Assembly (NCBI RefSeq): GCF_017876755.1
Contig: NZ_JAGIOO010000001.1
Span: 7,611,786 to 7,675,785 of the forward strand
DNA from: Crossiella equi
GTDB lineage: Bacteria > Actinomycetota > Actinomycetes > Mycobacteriales > Pseudonocardiaceae
Length of the DNA stretch: 64,000 bases
Direction of reading: 5' to 3'
The position numbers and the translations under genes are program-made. Shown in pieces: positions 13,347-21,804 of this stretch. The number at the start of each line of letters is the position of its first letter. The first letter of the stretch is position 1. The notes below the pieces were generated by a model. The model was not told the DNA's origin. It did no database searches and worked only from the letters and a program-made list of their open reading frames with translations.

Positions 13347-14501
13347 GTGCCCGAGGCGTACCTCATCGACGCGGTCCGCACCCCGGTCGGTCGCCGGGGT
13401 GGCGGACTCAGCGCCGTCCACCCCGCCGACCTGGGCGCGCACGTCATCACCGCCCTGTTCGACCGCACCCCCGCCGCCGACCCCGGTGACGTGGACGACG
13501 TCATGTTCGGCTGCGTGGACACCCTCGGCGCGCAGGCCGGGGACATCGCCCGCACCGCCTGGCTGGTCGCCGGGTTCCCCGAGCAGGTGCCCGGGGTGAC
13601 CGTGGACCGGCAGTGCGGCTCCAGTCAGCAGGCCCTGCACTTCGCCGCGCAGGCGGTCCTGAGCGGTACCGCCGATCTGGTGGTGGCGGGGGGCGTGCAG
13701 AACATGAGCCGGGTGCCGATCGGCGCGGCCGTGCTGGCCGGGGCCGAGTACGGCGACGCCACACCCTGGGCCGGTTCACCCGGCTGGGCGCACCGCTACG
13801 GCGCGGAGGAGATCTCCCAGTTCCGCTCGGCCGAGGAGATCGCGCACCGCTGGCAGCTGGAGCGGTCGGTGATGGAGGAGTTCGCGCTGGCCAGCCACCA
13901 GCGGGCGCTCACCGCGCGGAAGGAGGGCCGCTTCGACTGCGAGATCGTGCCGCTGGCCGGGGTCACCGACGACGAGGGCCCGCGCCCGGACACCAGCCTG
14001 GACCGGATGGCCGCGCTGCCGCCGTTGCGCCCGGACGGCCGGGTCACCGCGGCCCTGTCCAGCCAGCTCTCCGACGGCGCGAGCGCGGTCCTGGTCGCCT
14101 CCGAGGAGGCCGTGCGCCGCCACAGGCTCAGCCCGCGCGCCCGCGTGCACCACCTGTCCGCCCGCGGCGCCGACCCGGTCGCCATGCTCACCGCGCCCAT
14201 CCGCGCCACCCGGCACGCCCTGCGCCGCGCCGGGATGACCGTCGAGGACATCGCCCTGTTCGAGGTCAACGAGGCCTTCGCCAGCGTCGTACTGGCCTGG
14301 GCGCACGAGCTGCGGGTACCCCTGGACCGCGTCAACGTCAACGGCGGCGCGATCGCGCTGGGCCACCCGATCGGCGCGACCGGTACGAAGCTGACCGCCA
14401 CCCTGCTCAACGAGCTGGAACGCACCGGCGGTCGTTACGGCCTGCAGACCATGTGCGAGGGCGGCGGCCAGGCCAACGTGACCATCATCGAGCGGTTGTG
14501 A
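13347..14501 (+). CDS. fadA6: Acetyl-CoA acetyltransferase (thiolase) FadA6
   Basis: 384 residues, type II thiolase. The nucleophile is Cys90 in VDRQCGSSQQ. The C-terminal motifs are NVNGGAIALGHPIGATG (His340) and CEGGGQAN (Cys370). It performs thiolysis in HIP-CoA degradation. GGAAGGAG precedes the GTG start. The last 17 bases overlap the convergent phosphotriesterase-like gene. Confidence 0.87.
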   Translation: MPEAYLIDAVRTPVGRRGGGLSAVHPADLGAHVITALFDRTPAADPGDVDDVMFGCVDTLGAQAGDIARTAWLVAGFPEQVPGVTVDRQCGSSQQALHFAAQAVLSGTADLVVAGGVQNMSRVPIGAAVLAGAEYGDATPWAGSPGWAHRYGAEEISQFRSAEEIAHRWQLERSVMEEFALASHQRALTARKEGRFDCEIVPLAGVTDDEGPRPDTSLDRMAALPPLRPDGRVTAALSSQLSDGASAVLVASEEAVRRHRLSPRARVHHLSARGADPVAMLTAPIRATRHALRRAGMTVEDIALFEVNEAFASVVLAWAHELRVPLDRVNVNGGAIALGHPIGATGTKLTATLLNELERTGGRYGLQTMCEGGGQANVTIIERL

Positions 14502-15456
14502 GGTAGCGGGCCGGGTTGGCCACCAGCATCAGGTGCAGCTGCTCCTGGGTGACCCCGCGCTCGCGCAGCGCGGGCACCACGGTCTCCGGGATGTAGTCGT
14601 ACCGCCAGTCGGGGAACAGCTGTTCCTTGAGCCCGGCCGGGACCCAGTCGATGTGGCTGCAGCTGTCCTGCGCGAGCACCATCCGGTCGGCGTAGCCCTG
14701 CGCGCACAGGGCGGCGACGGTGTCGATGCGCTGCTCGGCGGTGACGGTGAGGGGCAGGCCGAACCGGTCCATGCCCAGGTAGGAGCCTTCGTCGGCCAGC
14801 GCCTTGAGGTAGTCGAGGTCGGCGGTGTCGCCGACGTGCCCGAGCACCACGCGGGTGAGGTCCACGCCCTCGGCGCGCAGCAGGTCCTGCACGGTCCGGC
14901 CGGACTGGTTGGCCACGCTGGTGTGCACGGTGATCGGCGCCCCGGTCTCGTGGTGGGCGGCGATGACGGCCCGCAGCACCCGCTCGACGCCGGGGGTGAG
15001 GCCGTGCTCGTCGACCGCGCACTTGAGGAAGGCGGCCTTGACGCCGGTCTCGCCGATGCCGTGCCGGAGGTCGCGCACGAACAGCTCGGTCAGCGGGTCC
15101 TCACCGCCCAGCAGCGTGCCGGGGCCGGTGAGGGAGAAGCTGATCGGCACGTCCCGGTAGGTGTAGAGGCCGGTGGCGGCGACGATGTTGAGGCCGGGCA
15201 CCTGTTCGGCGACGCGCTGGATGCGGGGGATGAACCGCCCGAGCCCGAGCACGGTGGGGTCGACGATGGTGCTGACCCCGGCCGCGACCAGGCCCCGCAA
15301 CCGGTCCACCGCCGCGGCGACCTGGGCTTGTTCGTCCCACAGGTGCGGGTAGTTCGCGATGACCTCGCTGTTGACCACGAACACGTGCTCGTGCATGAGG
15401 GTCTGGCCGAGCGCGCTGACGTCGACGGCCCCGCCCACGGTCTCCACGGTTGGCAT
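14485..15456 (-). CDS. Phosphotriesterase-family metallohydrolase (possibly a lactonase)
   Basis: 323 residues with the complete binuclear metal site of the PTE/PLL family: His22 and His24 in MHEHVF, a carboxylatable Lys145 in AAFLKCAV, His178 in VHTSV, His207 in GHVGDT and Asp264 in LAQDSCSH. Many actinobacterial members hydrolyse lactones and have only side activity on phosphotriesters. The start is an ATG preceded by AGGGG. It is divergent from the XRE-cupin gene and its 3' end overlaps fadA6. Substrate unknown. Confidence 0.85.
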   Translation of the reverse strand: MPTVETVGGAVDVSALGQTLMHEHVFVVNSEVIANYPHLWDEQAQVAAAVDRLRGLVAAGVSTIVDPTVLGLGRFIPRIQRVAEQVPGLNIVAATGLYTYRDVPISFSLTGPGTLLGGEDPLTELFVRDLRHGIGETGVKAAFLKCAVDEHGLTPGVERVLRAVIAAHHETGAPITVHTSVANQSGRTVQDLLRAEGVDLTRVVLGHVGDTADLDYLKALADEGSYLGMDRFGLPLTVTAEQRIDTVAALCAQGYADRMVLAQDSCSHIDWVPAGLKEQLFPDWRYDYIPETVVPALRERGVTQEQLHLMLVANPARYLTTAR

Positions 15457-15556
15457 GTCCCCTGCATACCAGCGCGGGGGATGTGGTGCGATGGGGCAAC
15501 GGCGACGGGCCCGGCGAGCCGTGCACGACGGCCCGCGCGGACAGGGAGGCAGCGGA

Positions 15557-16168
15557 ATGGGACGCGAACGAGCAGGCCAGGTCCTGGCCACGAACCTCCG
15601 CACCCACCGCGAGTCGCAGGGCCTGTCCCTGTCGGAGCTGGCCCGCCGCTCCAACATCGCCAAGGGCACCCTCTCCCAGCTGGAGTCGGGCACGGGCAAC
15701 CCCACGATCGAGACCGTGTTCAGTTTGTCGAACGCCCTGAACATCCCGGTCTCCACCCTCCTGACCGACCGCCCGGACCCGGCGGTCACCCTGATCCGCT
15801 CCGCCGACCTGGAACCCCTCTCCGGCGACGCGGTCGACCTCCGCCTCCTCCGCCGCCTGGACCACGGCGGCGCCCTGCTGGAGATCTACGACCAGCGGGT
15901 CCGCCCGGGCGTGACCCAGCGCTCGGCGGGCCACCCGGGCACGGAACACACGACGGTGGTCAGCGGCACCCTGGTGATCAGGGTGAACGGGCGCGAGCAC
16001 GAGGTCGGGCCGGGCGACTACGTGGCCTTCCAGGCCGGGGTGCCGCACGAGTACGCGGCGAAGGACGACGAGGTGCGCTCGGTGCTGCTGTTGGAGCACC
16101 CGGCGCCGCATCCCGGGGAGCAGGCCGGAGGCAGGCCAGCGGGTGGCCGGGGAGCGGATCCGAGGTAG
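15557..16168 (+). CDS. XRE-family regulator with C-terminal cupin domain
   Basis: 203 residues. Helix-turn-helix at about 12-66 (LSLSELARRSNIAKGTLSQLESG) and a cupin at about 110-185 (GTEHTTVVSGTLVIRVNGREHEVGPGDYVAF). The last 20 residues are Gly/Arg/Pro-rich and run into a repeat-rich gap. Cupin-linked XRE proteins commonly sense a small metabolite. It precedes the hydroxyproline operon on the same strand, so it is a candidate regulator of that operon. ATG has GGGAGG upstream. A second protein of the same design lies at 60,724-61,290. Confidence 0.88.
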   Translation: MGRERAGQVLATNLRTHRESQGLSLSELARRSNIAKGTLSQLESGTGNPTIETVFSLSNALNIPVSTLLTDRPDPAVTLIRSADLEPLSGDAVDLRLLRRLDHGGALLEIYDQRVRPGVTQRSAGHPGTEHTTVVSGTLVIRVNGREHEVGPGDYVAFQAGVPHEYAAKDDEVRSVLLLEHPAPHPGEQAGGRPAGGRGADPR

Positions 16169-16636
16169 GTCGCTTGGGCGGGCCCGGGGCGGCTCGGACG
16201 GGCGGCCTGGGTGGCGGACCGAATGAGGCGGGCCTGGGGGAGCCTGGGCGAGCAGGTCTGGCGGTGGCCTGGGCAAGCGGGCCAGGGCAGGCCGGGGCGA
16301 GCCAGTCCGCAGGAGACCTGGAGGCAGGCCGGGGAAGCGGTCCTGGTGGGCGGAGCCGGGCAGCGGCCCGGGAGGTAGGCGATGCGGCAGATCAGGCACA
16401 GGGCCGAGAAACCGCACAGGCGAGTTCAGCGGAGTGGCCGTGCCGCGGCCGCGCCGGTCGGCCACCGGGACGCCCTGCCGGGTGTCGCCCTGCCGCGGGC
16501 ACGTCCTGAGTCGAGGCCGGCCGCGATGGTGGTTCGCTGGTGGACGCCCGTGAGACGGTCCGTGGCCCCCCGTGCCCCCTCTCGCCGTCGTGGCACACCG
16601 TTGACGGGCGGTGGTTGGGCACCTAACCTCAGCATC
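16169..16636. repeat. Gene-free stretch of G-rich degenerate repeats
   Basis: No protein with plausible codon usage is seen. The first 220 bases are made of imperfect units around GGCCTGGGxxAGC and GGCAGGCCGGG. The rest is ordinary GC-rich spacer. It separates the XRE-cupin gene from the hydroxyproline operon and resembles other low-complexity stretches in this window. Confidence 0.55.
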
Positions 16637-16652
16637 GTTCATTTTACTGAAC
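16637..16652. promoter_or_regulatory. Inverted repeat operator candidate of the hydroxyproline operon
   Basis: GTTCA-TTTTAC-TGAAC is a perfect 5-bp inverted repeat with a 6-bp AT-rich centre, ending ten bases before the first ATG of the operon. The same arrangement (GTTCG-N6-CGAAC) occurs at 61,365-61,380 beside the second XRE-cupin regulator. I infer that the neighbouring XRE-cupin protein binds here. Confidence 0.45.
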
Positions 16653-16661
16653 GGGGGTGCG

Positions 16662-17771
16662 ATGGCGAGCCCGGACGTGGTGGTCATCGGCGCGGGCATC
16701 ATCGGGGCCGCCTGTGCTCATGCGCTTCGGCGGGGCGGGCTGCGGGTCGAGGTCGTCGAGCGGGACGCACCTGCTTGTGCCACGACCGCGTCCGGAGAGG
16801 GCAATGTCCTGGTGTCCGACAAGGCGCCTGGGCCCGAGCTGGCGCTCGCCCGGGAGTCTCGGCGGCGGTGGCCCGAGGTGCTCGCCGAGCTCGAAGTTGA
16901 TGCCGAGTGGGAGGCCAAGGGTGGGCTGACCGTGGTCACGGCGGAGCCCGCCGGGTTGCTGGCGTTCGCCCAGGCGCAGCGTGCCGGGGGAGTGGTGGCC
17001 GAGGTCGCCGACGACCCCTGGACCCTTGAACCCCATCTCACCCGGGCCGTGACCGCTGCCGTGCACTACCCGGAGGACGCCCAGCTCCAGCCCGTCCTGG
17101 CCGCCACCGCGCTGCTGCGCGGCATCCCGGTCCGCGCCCACACCACCGTCACCGGTCTGGGGCCCGGCATCCTGCACACCACCGGTGGACCCATCCGCTG
17201 CCACTCCGTCGTCAACGCCAGTGGTCCGTGGGCGGGGGAGGTGTCGGCGGCACTGGGTGCGCCGATCGCGATCCACCCCCGGCGGGGTGTGGTGCTGGTG
17301 ACCTCTCCGCAGCCGGAGCTGGTGCGGCACAAGGTCTACGACGGCGACTACGTCAACGCCGTGGCCAGTGACGACGCCGGGCTCCAGACCTCGACGGTGG
17401 TCGAGTCCACCAGGGCGGGCACCATCCTCATCGGGTCCAGCCGGGAACGGGTCGGCTTCCGCCCCAGCCTGGACACCCGCGTGCTGAGCACCCTGGCGGC
17501 CAAGGCACAGGCCTTGTTCCCGGTGCTGGCCACCGTCCCGGTCATGCGCGCCTATGGCGGTTTCCGCCCTTACGCCCCAGACCACCTCCCGGTCATCGGC
17601 CAGGACCCACGCCTGCCCCACCTCTGGCACGCCACCGGCCACGAGGGCGCGGGCATCGGCCTGGCCCCGGCCACGGGGGACCTGCTGGCGGCCCTGCTGC
17701 TCGGAACGACACCCCGGCTGGACCCGGCGCCGTTCCAGGTGGACCGGCCCGGGGTCCTGGTGACGGCGTGA
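16662..17771 (+). CDS. D-hydroxyproline dehydrogenase, FAD-dependent catalytic subunit (DAO family)
   Basis: 369 residues. N-terminal dinucleotide motif VIGAGIIGAACAHALRRGG and, near the C-terminus, GGFRPYAPDHLPVIG and ATGHEGAGIGLAPATG, typical of DadA/HcnC-type amine oxidoreductases. With the small [2Fe-2S] protein and the second flavoprotein downstream it forms the three-subunit dehydrogenase seen in hydroxyproline and opine operons. It oxidises cis-4-hydroxy-D-proline to pyrroline-4-hydroxy-2-carboxylate. First gene of the operon; the ATG follows GGGGG. Confidence 0.83.
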   Translation: MASPDVVVIGAGIIGAACAHALRRGGLRVEVVERDAPACATTASGEGNVLVSDKAPGPELALARESRRRWPEVLAELEVDAEWEAKGGLTVVTAEPAGLLAFAQAQRAGGVVAEVADDPWTLEPHLTRAVTAAVHYPEDAQLQPVLAATALLRGIPVRAHTTVTGLGPGILHTTGGPIRCHSVVNASGPWAGEVSAALGAPIAIHPRRGVVLVTSPQPELVRHKVYDGDYVNAVASDDAGLQTSTVVESTRAGTILIGSSRERVGFRPSLDTRVLSTLAAKAQALFPVLATVPVMRAYGGFRPYAPDHLPVIGQDPRLPHLWHATGHEGAGIGLAPATGDLLAALLLGTTPRLDPAPFQVDRPGVLVTA

Positions 17772-17942
17772 CTCGCTGTCCGGTGGCAATCCCGGTTGGG
17801 GACCGCGCCGCCACGGCGGACGCGGAGGCCTGTGGCACGGGTGGCAGTCACCTCCCATCGGGGTTGGCGAGTGAGCGTGGGTGCCGGTTCCGCGGTGCGG
17901 GTCGTACCGGGTTCGGTTTCTCCTTTCCTCGGGAGGTGTGCT

Positions 17943-18569
17943 GTGGCGGTCGTGACGGTTGACGGGGTGGTCGTCGAGGTGGTGGCCGGGCGGAGTGTGG
18001 CTGCCGTGTTGATGGACATGGGACGGGTTTCCTGGCGGAGCACCCGGGGGAGCGGGCGGCCCCGGGGTGTGTTCTGCGGTATCGGCGTGTGTTTCGACTG
18101 TCTTGTGGTGGTCAACGGGATTCCGGATGTGCGGGCCTGTCAGCGAGCGGTGGCTGACGGGGATGAGATCCGGACCCAGGACGGCGTTGAGCTTCCCGGG
18201 CCCGAGGCTCCCGGGACGGGGACTCCCGGAAGCGGTCGGCCCGGAACCGGGCTCTCCGGGACGGCCGGGCCTGGATCCGAGTCGGTTGGGGACGGGTTGT
18301 CCGGGGCCGGGCGGCCACGGGCTGAGATGTCTGGTGCTGAGTCCTCCGGGGCGGAAAGGCCTGGGCCGGAACGTTTCCGACCTGAACGCTCCGGGGCAGG
18401 GCGGTCTGGGGTTGGTTTGCCTGGAGCCAGGCTGGCTGGGACTGGTTCGTCTGGCGCTGGTTCGTCTGGCGCTGGTTCGTCTGGCGCTGGTTCGTCTGGC
18501 GCTGGGGTACCGCGGGATGAGCTTCCTGGGGGTGGGCTGCCCGGGCCCGGATTGCCGGGAGGTCGGTGA
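17943..18569 (+). CDS. D-hydroxyproline dehydrogenase, [2Fe-2S] subunit with repeat-derived C-terminal tail
   Basis: 208 residues. Residues 1-85 form an HcnA-like ferredoxin domain with four ligands: Cys45, Cys50, Cys53 and Cys66 (FCGIGVCFDC and VRAC). Family members usually end shortly after this, at about 90-110 residues. Here another 120 residues of Gly/Ser/Pro/Glu-rich sequence follow, including GAGSS repeats, up to the next gene. The GTG start has GGGAGG six bases upstream. Its stop overlaps the next ATG. The tail may be tolerated as a disordered extension. Confidence 0.78.
   Translation: MAVVTVDGVVVEVVAGRSVAAVLMDMGRVSWRSTRGSGRPRGVFCGIGVCFDCLVVVNGIPDVRACQRAVADGDEIRTQDGVELPGPEAPGTGTPGSGRPGTGLSGTAGPGSESVGDGLSGAGRPRAEMSGAESSGAERPGPERFRPERSGAGRSGVGLPGARLAGTGSSGAGSSGAGSSGAGSSGAGVPRDELPGGGLPGPGLPGGR
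18442..18501 (+). repeat. Tandem 15-bp repeat, four copies
   Basis: Four identical head-to-tail copies of CTGGTTCGTCTGGCG, each coding for the pentapeptide frame SSGAG, followed by a degenerate partial copy. They lie in the C-terminal tail of the [2Fe-2S] subunit. The unit length is a multiple of three, so copy-number change keeps the frame open. Confidence 0.9.
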
Positions 18570-19891
18570 TGGCGCGGATTGTCGTGGTCGGTGCCGGGCC
18601 TGCCGGACTGGCGGCGGCGCAGGCCGCGGCGCGGGCTGGGGTCTCCGTTCTGCTCGTGGACTCCGCCGCGTCAGTGGGCGGGCAGTACTGGCGGCAGAGT
18701 GCTGTCGGGGCGGTGCGGCGGCCGGTGCACCCGTTGGTCGAGTGGTTGCCTTCGAGTGCGGTGTGGGGGATCGAGGTCAGGGCCGATCGTGTGCTGCTGC
18801 GGGTGCAGAGCGGGCCCGCTGACGCTCCTGGACGGCTGATGTCCACTGTGGAGGGTTCGGCCGTGGTGCTGGCCACGGGGGCGTACGACCGGGTGTTGCC
18901 GGTGCCTGGCTGGGACTTGCCGGGGGTCTACTCGGCCGGGGCTGGGCAGGCCATGGCCAAGGGGCAGGGGGTGGCCGTCGGCAAGCGTGTGGTTGTGGCC
19001 GGGACGGGGCCGTTCCTGTTGCCGGTGGCGTGTTCGCTGCTGGACTTCGGGGCCGAGGTGGTCGGGGTCATGGAGGCCTCCGGGGTGCGGGAGCAGGTGG
19101 GCTGGTGGCGGGATCCGGTCGGGGTGGTGGGGAAGGTCGGGGAGCTCGGACGGTACGTGACCAGGCTGGCATATAGCCGGGTGGAAATGCAAATGCGGGC
19201 GGCAGTTGTCGCGGTGCACGGGGATCGGCGCGTGGAGGCCGTCACCGTGGCCCGGCTGCGTCCCGACTGGACGGTGGTGCCGGGGAGTGGGCGGGTGGTG
19301 GATGTCGACGCCGTCTGTCTCGGTTTCGGCTTCACCGCCCAGCTCGAGCTCGCCGTCTCCGCCGGGTGCCGGGTCGAGGACGGTGCCGTTGTCGTTGACG
19401 GCGCGCAGCGCACCTCCGTTCCGCGCGTGTTCGCCGCGGGCGAACTCACCGGTGTCGCGGGGGCTTGGGCGGCGGTGGCCGAGGGGACGGTCGCCGGGTA
19501 CACCGCCGCTGCTGATTGTGTTGATTCACAAGTGGTTCCGCCGACTCCGGCGTTGAAGCGGGCTGCGGCCGGACGGCGGTTCGGGCGGGTTCTGCGCTCC
19601 GTGTACCGCGTGAAAAAAGGCTGGCATGGTTGGGTTTCCGACGACACCGTGCTGTGCCGATGCGAGGAGATCCGCTGGGCCGATTTGCGTGACCAGCTGG
19701 CACAGGGTGTGCTGGGCACGCGGGCGCTCCGACTCAACAGCCGCGCCGGACTCGGCCTCTGCCAAGGACGGGTGTGCGGCCGCAACGTGGCCGACCTGAC
19801 CGGCCTCCCCGACTCCGCGAACCGTCCCATCGCCCTCCCGGTGCGCCTGTCCGACCTGGCCACCGCCGATCTGCCGAAGGAGAGCACGTGA
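18569..19891 (+). CDS. D-hydroxyproline dehydrogenase, FAD/NAD(P)-binding subunit with BFD-like [2Fe-2S] domain
   Basis: 440 residues. N-terminal VVGAGPAGLAAAQAAARAG, a second nucleotide motif VVVAGTGPFLLPVA and a C-terminal BFD-like cysteine set (LCRCEEI and LCQGRVCG). This is the HcnB/SoxA-type subunit that passes electrons from the catalytic subunit. The ATG at 18,569 was chosen because GGGAGGT lies five bases upstream; the GTG three bases earlier is too close. It overlaps both neighbours by four or fewer bases. Confidence 0.84.
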   Translation: MARIVVVGAGPAGLAAAQAAARAGVSVLLVDSAASVGGQYWRQSAVGAVRRPVHPLVEWLPSSAVWGIEVRADRVLLRVQSGPADAPGRLMSTVEGSAVVLATGAYDRVLPVPGWDLPGVYSAGAGQAMAKGQGVAVGKRVVVAGTGPFLLPVACSLLDFGAEVVGVMEASGVREQVGWWRDPVGVVGKVGELGRYVTRLAYSRVEMQMRAAVVAVHGDRRVEAVTVARLRPDWTVVPGSGRVVDVDAVCLGFGFTAQLELAVSAGCRVEDGAVVVDGAQRTSVPRVFAAGELTGVAGAWAAVAEGTVAGYTAAADCVDSQVVPPTPALKRAAAGRRFGRVLRSVYRVKKGWHGWVSDDTVLCRCEEIRWADLRDQLAQGVLGTRALRLNSRAGLGLCQGRVCGRNVADLTGLPDSANRPIALPVRLSDLATADLPKEST

Positions 19892-20802
19892 GCACCGAGA
19901 ACCTGGGTGGCGTCGTCGTCGCGACCGCACTGCCCTATGTGGACGATCCCGCCGCGCCCGCCGGGCTCCGGCCGGATCTGGACCGCTACGCCGAGCACTG
20001 CCGCTGGCTGGTGGACAACGGCTGCCGGGGTGTCGGGCCCAACGGCTCGCTCGGCGAGTACTCCTCGCTCACCGACGACGAACGCCGCGCCGTCGCCCGC
20101 ACGGCCGTGCGGGCAGTGGGGGACAAGGGGATCGTCGTGGTCGGCGTGCACGGGGTCGGTGCCCACCAGGCCCGGCACTGGGCCGAGCTGGCCGCCGAGG
20201 ACGGCGCACACGGGGTGCTGTGCCTGCCGCCCACCATGTACCGCGCCAACCACGGCGAGGTGCTGCACCACTTCACCGAGGTCGCCAAGGCCGGGCTGCC
20301 GGTCATGGTCTACAACAACCCCATCGACACCAAGGTCGACCTCACGCCCGCGCTGCTGGCCGAGATCGCCGCCATCGACAACGTGGTCGCGGTCAAGGAG
20401 TTCTCCGGCGATGTGCGGCGGGTGCTGGAGATCCGGGAGGCCGCGCCCGAGCTGACCGTGGTCGCCGGGGCCGACGACGTCGTGCTGGAGAGCCTGTTCA
20501 TGGGTGCGACGGGCTGGTTCGCCGGGTTCCCCAACGTCTTCCCCGCCGAGTCCGTGCACCTCTACGAGCTCGCCCGCGCCGGGAAGCTCGCCGAGGCGCG
20601 GGCGCTCTACGAACCGCTGGTGGCCGCGTTCCGGTGGGACTCGCGCACCGAGTTCGTGCAGGCCATCAAGTACGGCATGGACCACGTCGGCCGCTACGGC
20701 GGTCCTTGCCGCCCGCCGCGCGGGCCGTTGTCCCCGGAGCAGCTGGCGCGGCTCCGGGCCGACATGGAGCGGGCCGTGGACTCGCTGCGGGCGGTGGGCT
20801 GA
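19888..20802 (+). CDS. Pyrroline-4-hydroxy-2-carboxylate deaminase (DapA family)
   Basis: 304 residues, TIM-barrel of the dihydrodipicolinate synthase family. The Schiff-base lysine is Lys170 in AVKEFSGD, with Tyr142 in VMVYNNP. The family includes DHDPS, N-acetylneuraminate lyase and HypD/LhpC. Placement between a D-hydroxyproline dehydrogenase and a hydroxyproline epimerase makes deamination of pyrroline-4-hydroxy-2-carboxylate to 2-oxoglutarate semialdehyde the likely reaction. GTG start overlaps the upstream stop. Confidence 0.83.
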   Translation: MSTENLGGVVVATALPYVDDPAAPAGLRPDLDRYAEHCRWLVDNGCRGVGPNGSLGEYSSLTDDERRAVARTAVRAVGDKGIVVVGVHGVGAHQARHWAELAAEDGAHGVLCLPPTMYRANHGEVLHHFTEVAKAGLPVMVYNNPIDTKVDLTPALLAEIAAIDNVVAVKEFSGDVRRVLEIREAAPELTVVAGADDVVLESLFMGATGWFAGFPNVFPAESVHLYELARAGKLAEARALYEPLVAAFRWDSRTEFVQAIKYGMDHVGRYGGPCRPPRGPLSPEQLARLRADMERAVDSLRAVG

Positions 20803-21804
20803 GTGCGCGCGGTCCGCTGCCTCACCGCCGTCGACTCGCACACCGAGGGCATGCCCACCCGCGTGGTCACCGGGGGAGTCGGCGTGCTCCCCGGCGACAC
20901 CATGGCCGCGCGGCGTGAGCACTTCCTGGCCCACCTCGACCACCTGCGCGAGTTCCTGGTCAACGAACCCCGGGGACACGCGGCGATGAGCGGCGCGATC
21001 CTCCAGCCGCCCACGGTTCCCGGCGCGGACTGGGGGGTGCTCTACATCGAGGTGTCCGGCTGCCTGCCCATGTGCGGGCACGGCACGATCGGGGTCGCCA
21101 CGGTGCTCGTGGAGACCGGCATGGTGCCGGTGGTCGAGCCGATGACCGTGGTGCGCCTGGACACCCCGGCCGGGCTGGTCACCGCCGAGGTCGAGGTGCG
21201 GGACGGGCGCGCGGTGCACGTCACCGTCCAGAACGTGCCCGCCTACACCGACCGCCTGGACGCCACCGTCGATGTGACGGGCCTCGGCCGGGTGCGCTAC
21301 GATCTGGCGTACGGCGGCAACTTCTACGCCATCCTCCCGCTCGAGCGACTGGGCATCGCCTTCGAGCACAAGGAAAAAGACCGCATCCTGGCTGCTGGGC
21401 TGGCGATCATGCGGGCCATCAACGACACCGACCGGCCGGTGCACCTGCTCGACCCCACCATCAACGGCTGCAAACACGTCCAGTTCACCGCGCCACCACA
21501 GGGCGGCGGGCACGCCCGCAACGCGATGGTCATCCATCCCGGCTGGTTCGACCGATCTCCCTGCGGCACGGGAACATGCGCGCGCATGGCCGTGCTGCAC
21601 AGCAGGGGAGAGCTCGAGGTCGGCGCGGACTTCGTCAACGAGTCCTTCATCGGCACCAGTTTCACCGGGCGGCTGCTCGGCGAGACCACCGTCGGCCACC
21701 GGCCCGCGGTCTCGCCCGCCGTCACCGGCCGGGCCTGGATCACCGGGATGGGCCAGTACCTGCTCGACCCCAGCGATCCGTTCCCGAGGGGGTTCGTCCT
21801 GTGA
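20803..21804 (+). CDS. 4-hydroxyproline 2-epimerase (proline racemase family)
   Basis: 333 residues. Both catalytic cysteines are present: Cys91 in PMCGHGTIG and Cys254 in SPCGTGTCA. That excludes the trans-3-hydroxyproline dehydratases, which carry Thr or Ser at the second position. It epimerises trans-4-hydroxy-L-proline to cis-4-hydroxy-D-proline, the first step of the pathway. The GTG follows the preceding TGA without a gap. Confidence 0.87.
   Translation: MRAVRCLTAVDSHTEGMPTRVVTGGVGVLPGDTMAARREHFLAHLDHLREFLVNEPRGHAAMSGAILQPPTVPGADWGVLYIEVSGCLPMCGHGTIGVATVLVETGMVPVVEPMTVVRLDTPAGLVTAEVEVRDGRAVHVTVQNVPAYTDRLDATVDVTGLGRVRYDLAYGGNFYAILPLERLGIAFEHKEKDRILAAGLAIMRAINDTDRPVHLLDPTINGCKHVQFTAPPQGGGHARNAMVIHPGWFDRSPCGTGTCARMAVLHSRGELEVGADFVNESFIGTSFTGRLLGETTVGHRPAVSPAVTGRAWITGMGQYLLDPSDPFPRGFVL

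Noticed and set aside
18442-18501. Tandem repeats as a possible CRISPR array
   Set aside because: Units are 15 bp and contiguous without spacers, and they code in frame for SSGAG. This is a coding minisatellite.
20803-21804. trans-3-hydroxyproline dehydratase instead of 4-hydroxyproline epimerase
   Set aside because: Both active-site cysteines are present, whereas the dehydratases replace the second one.
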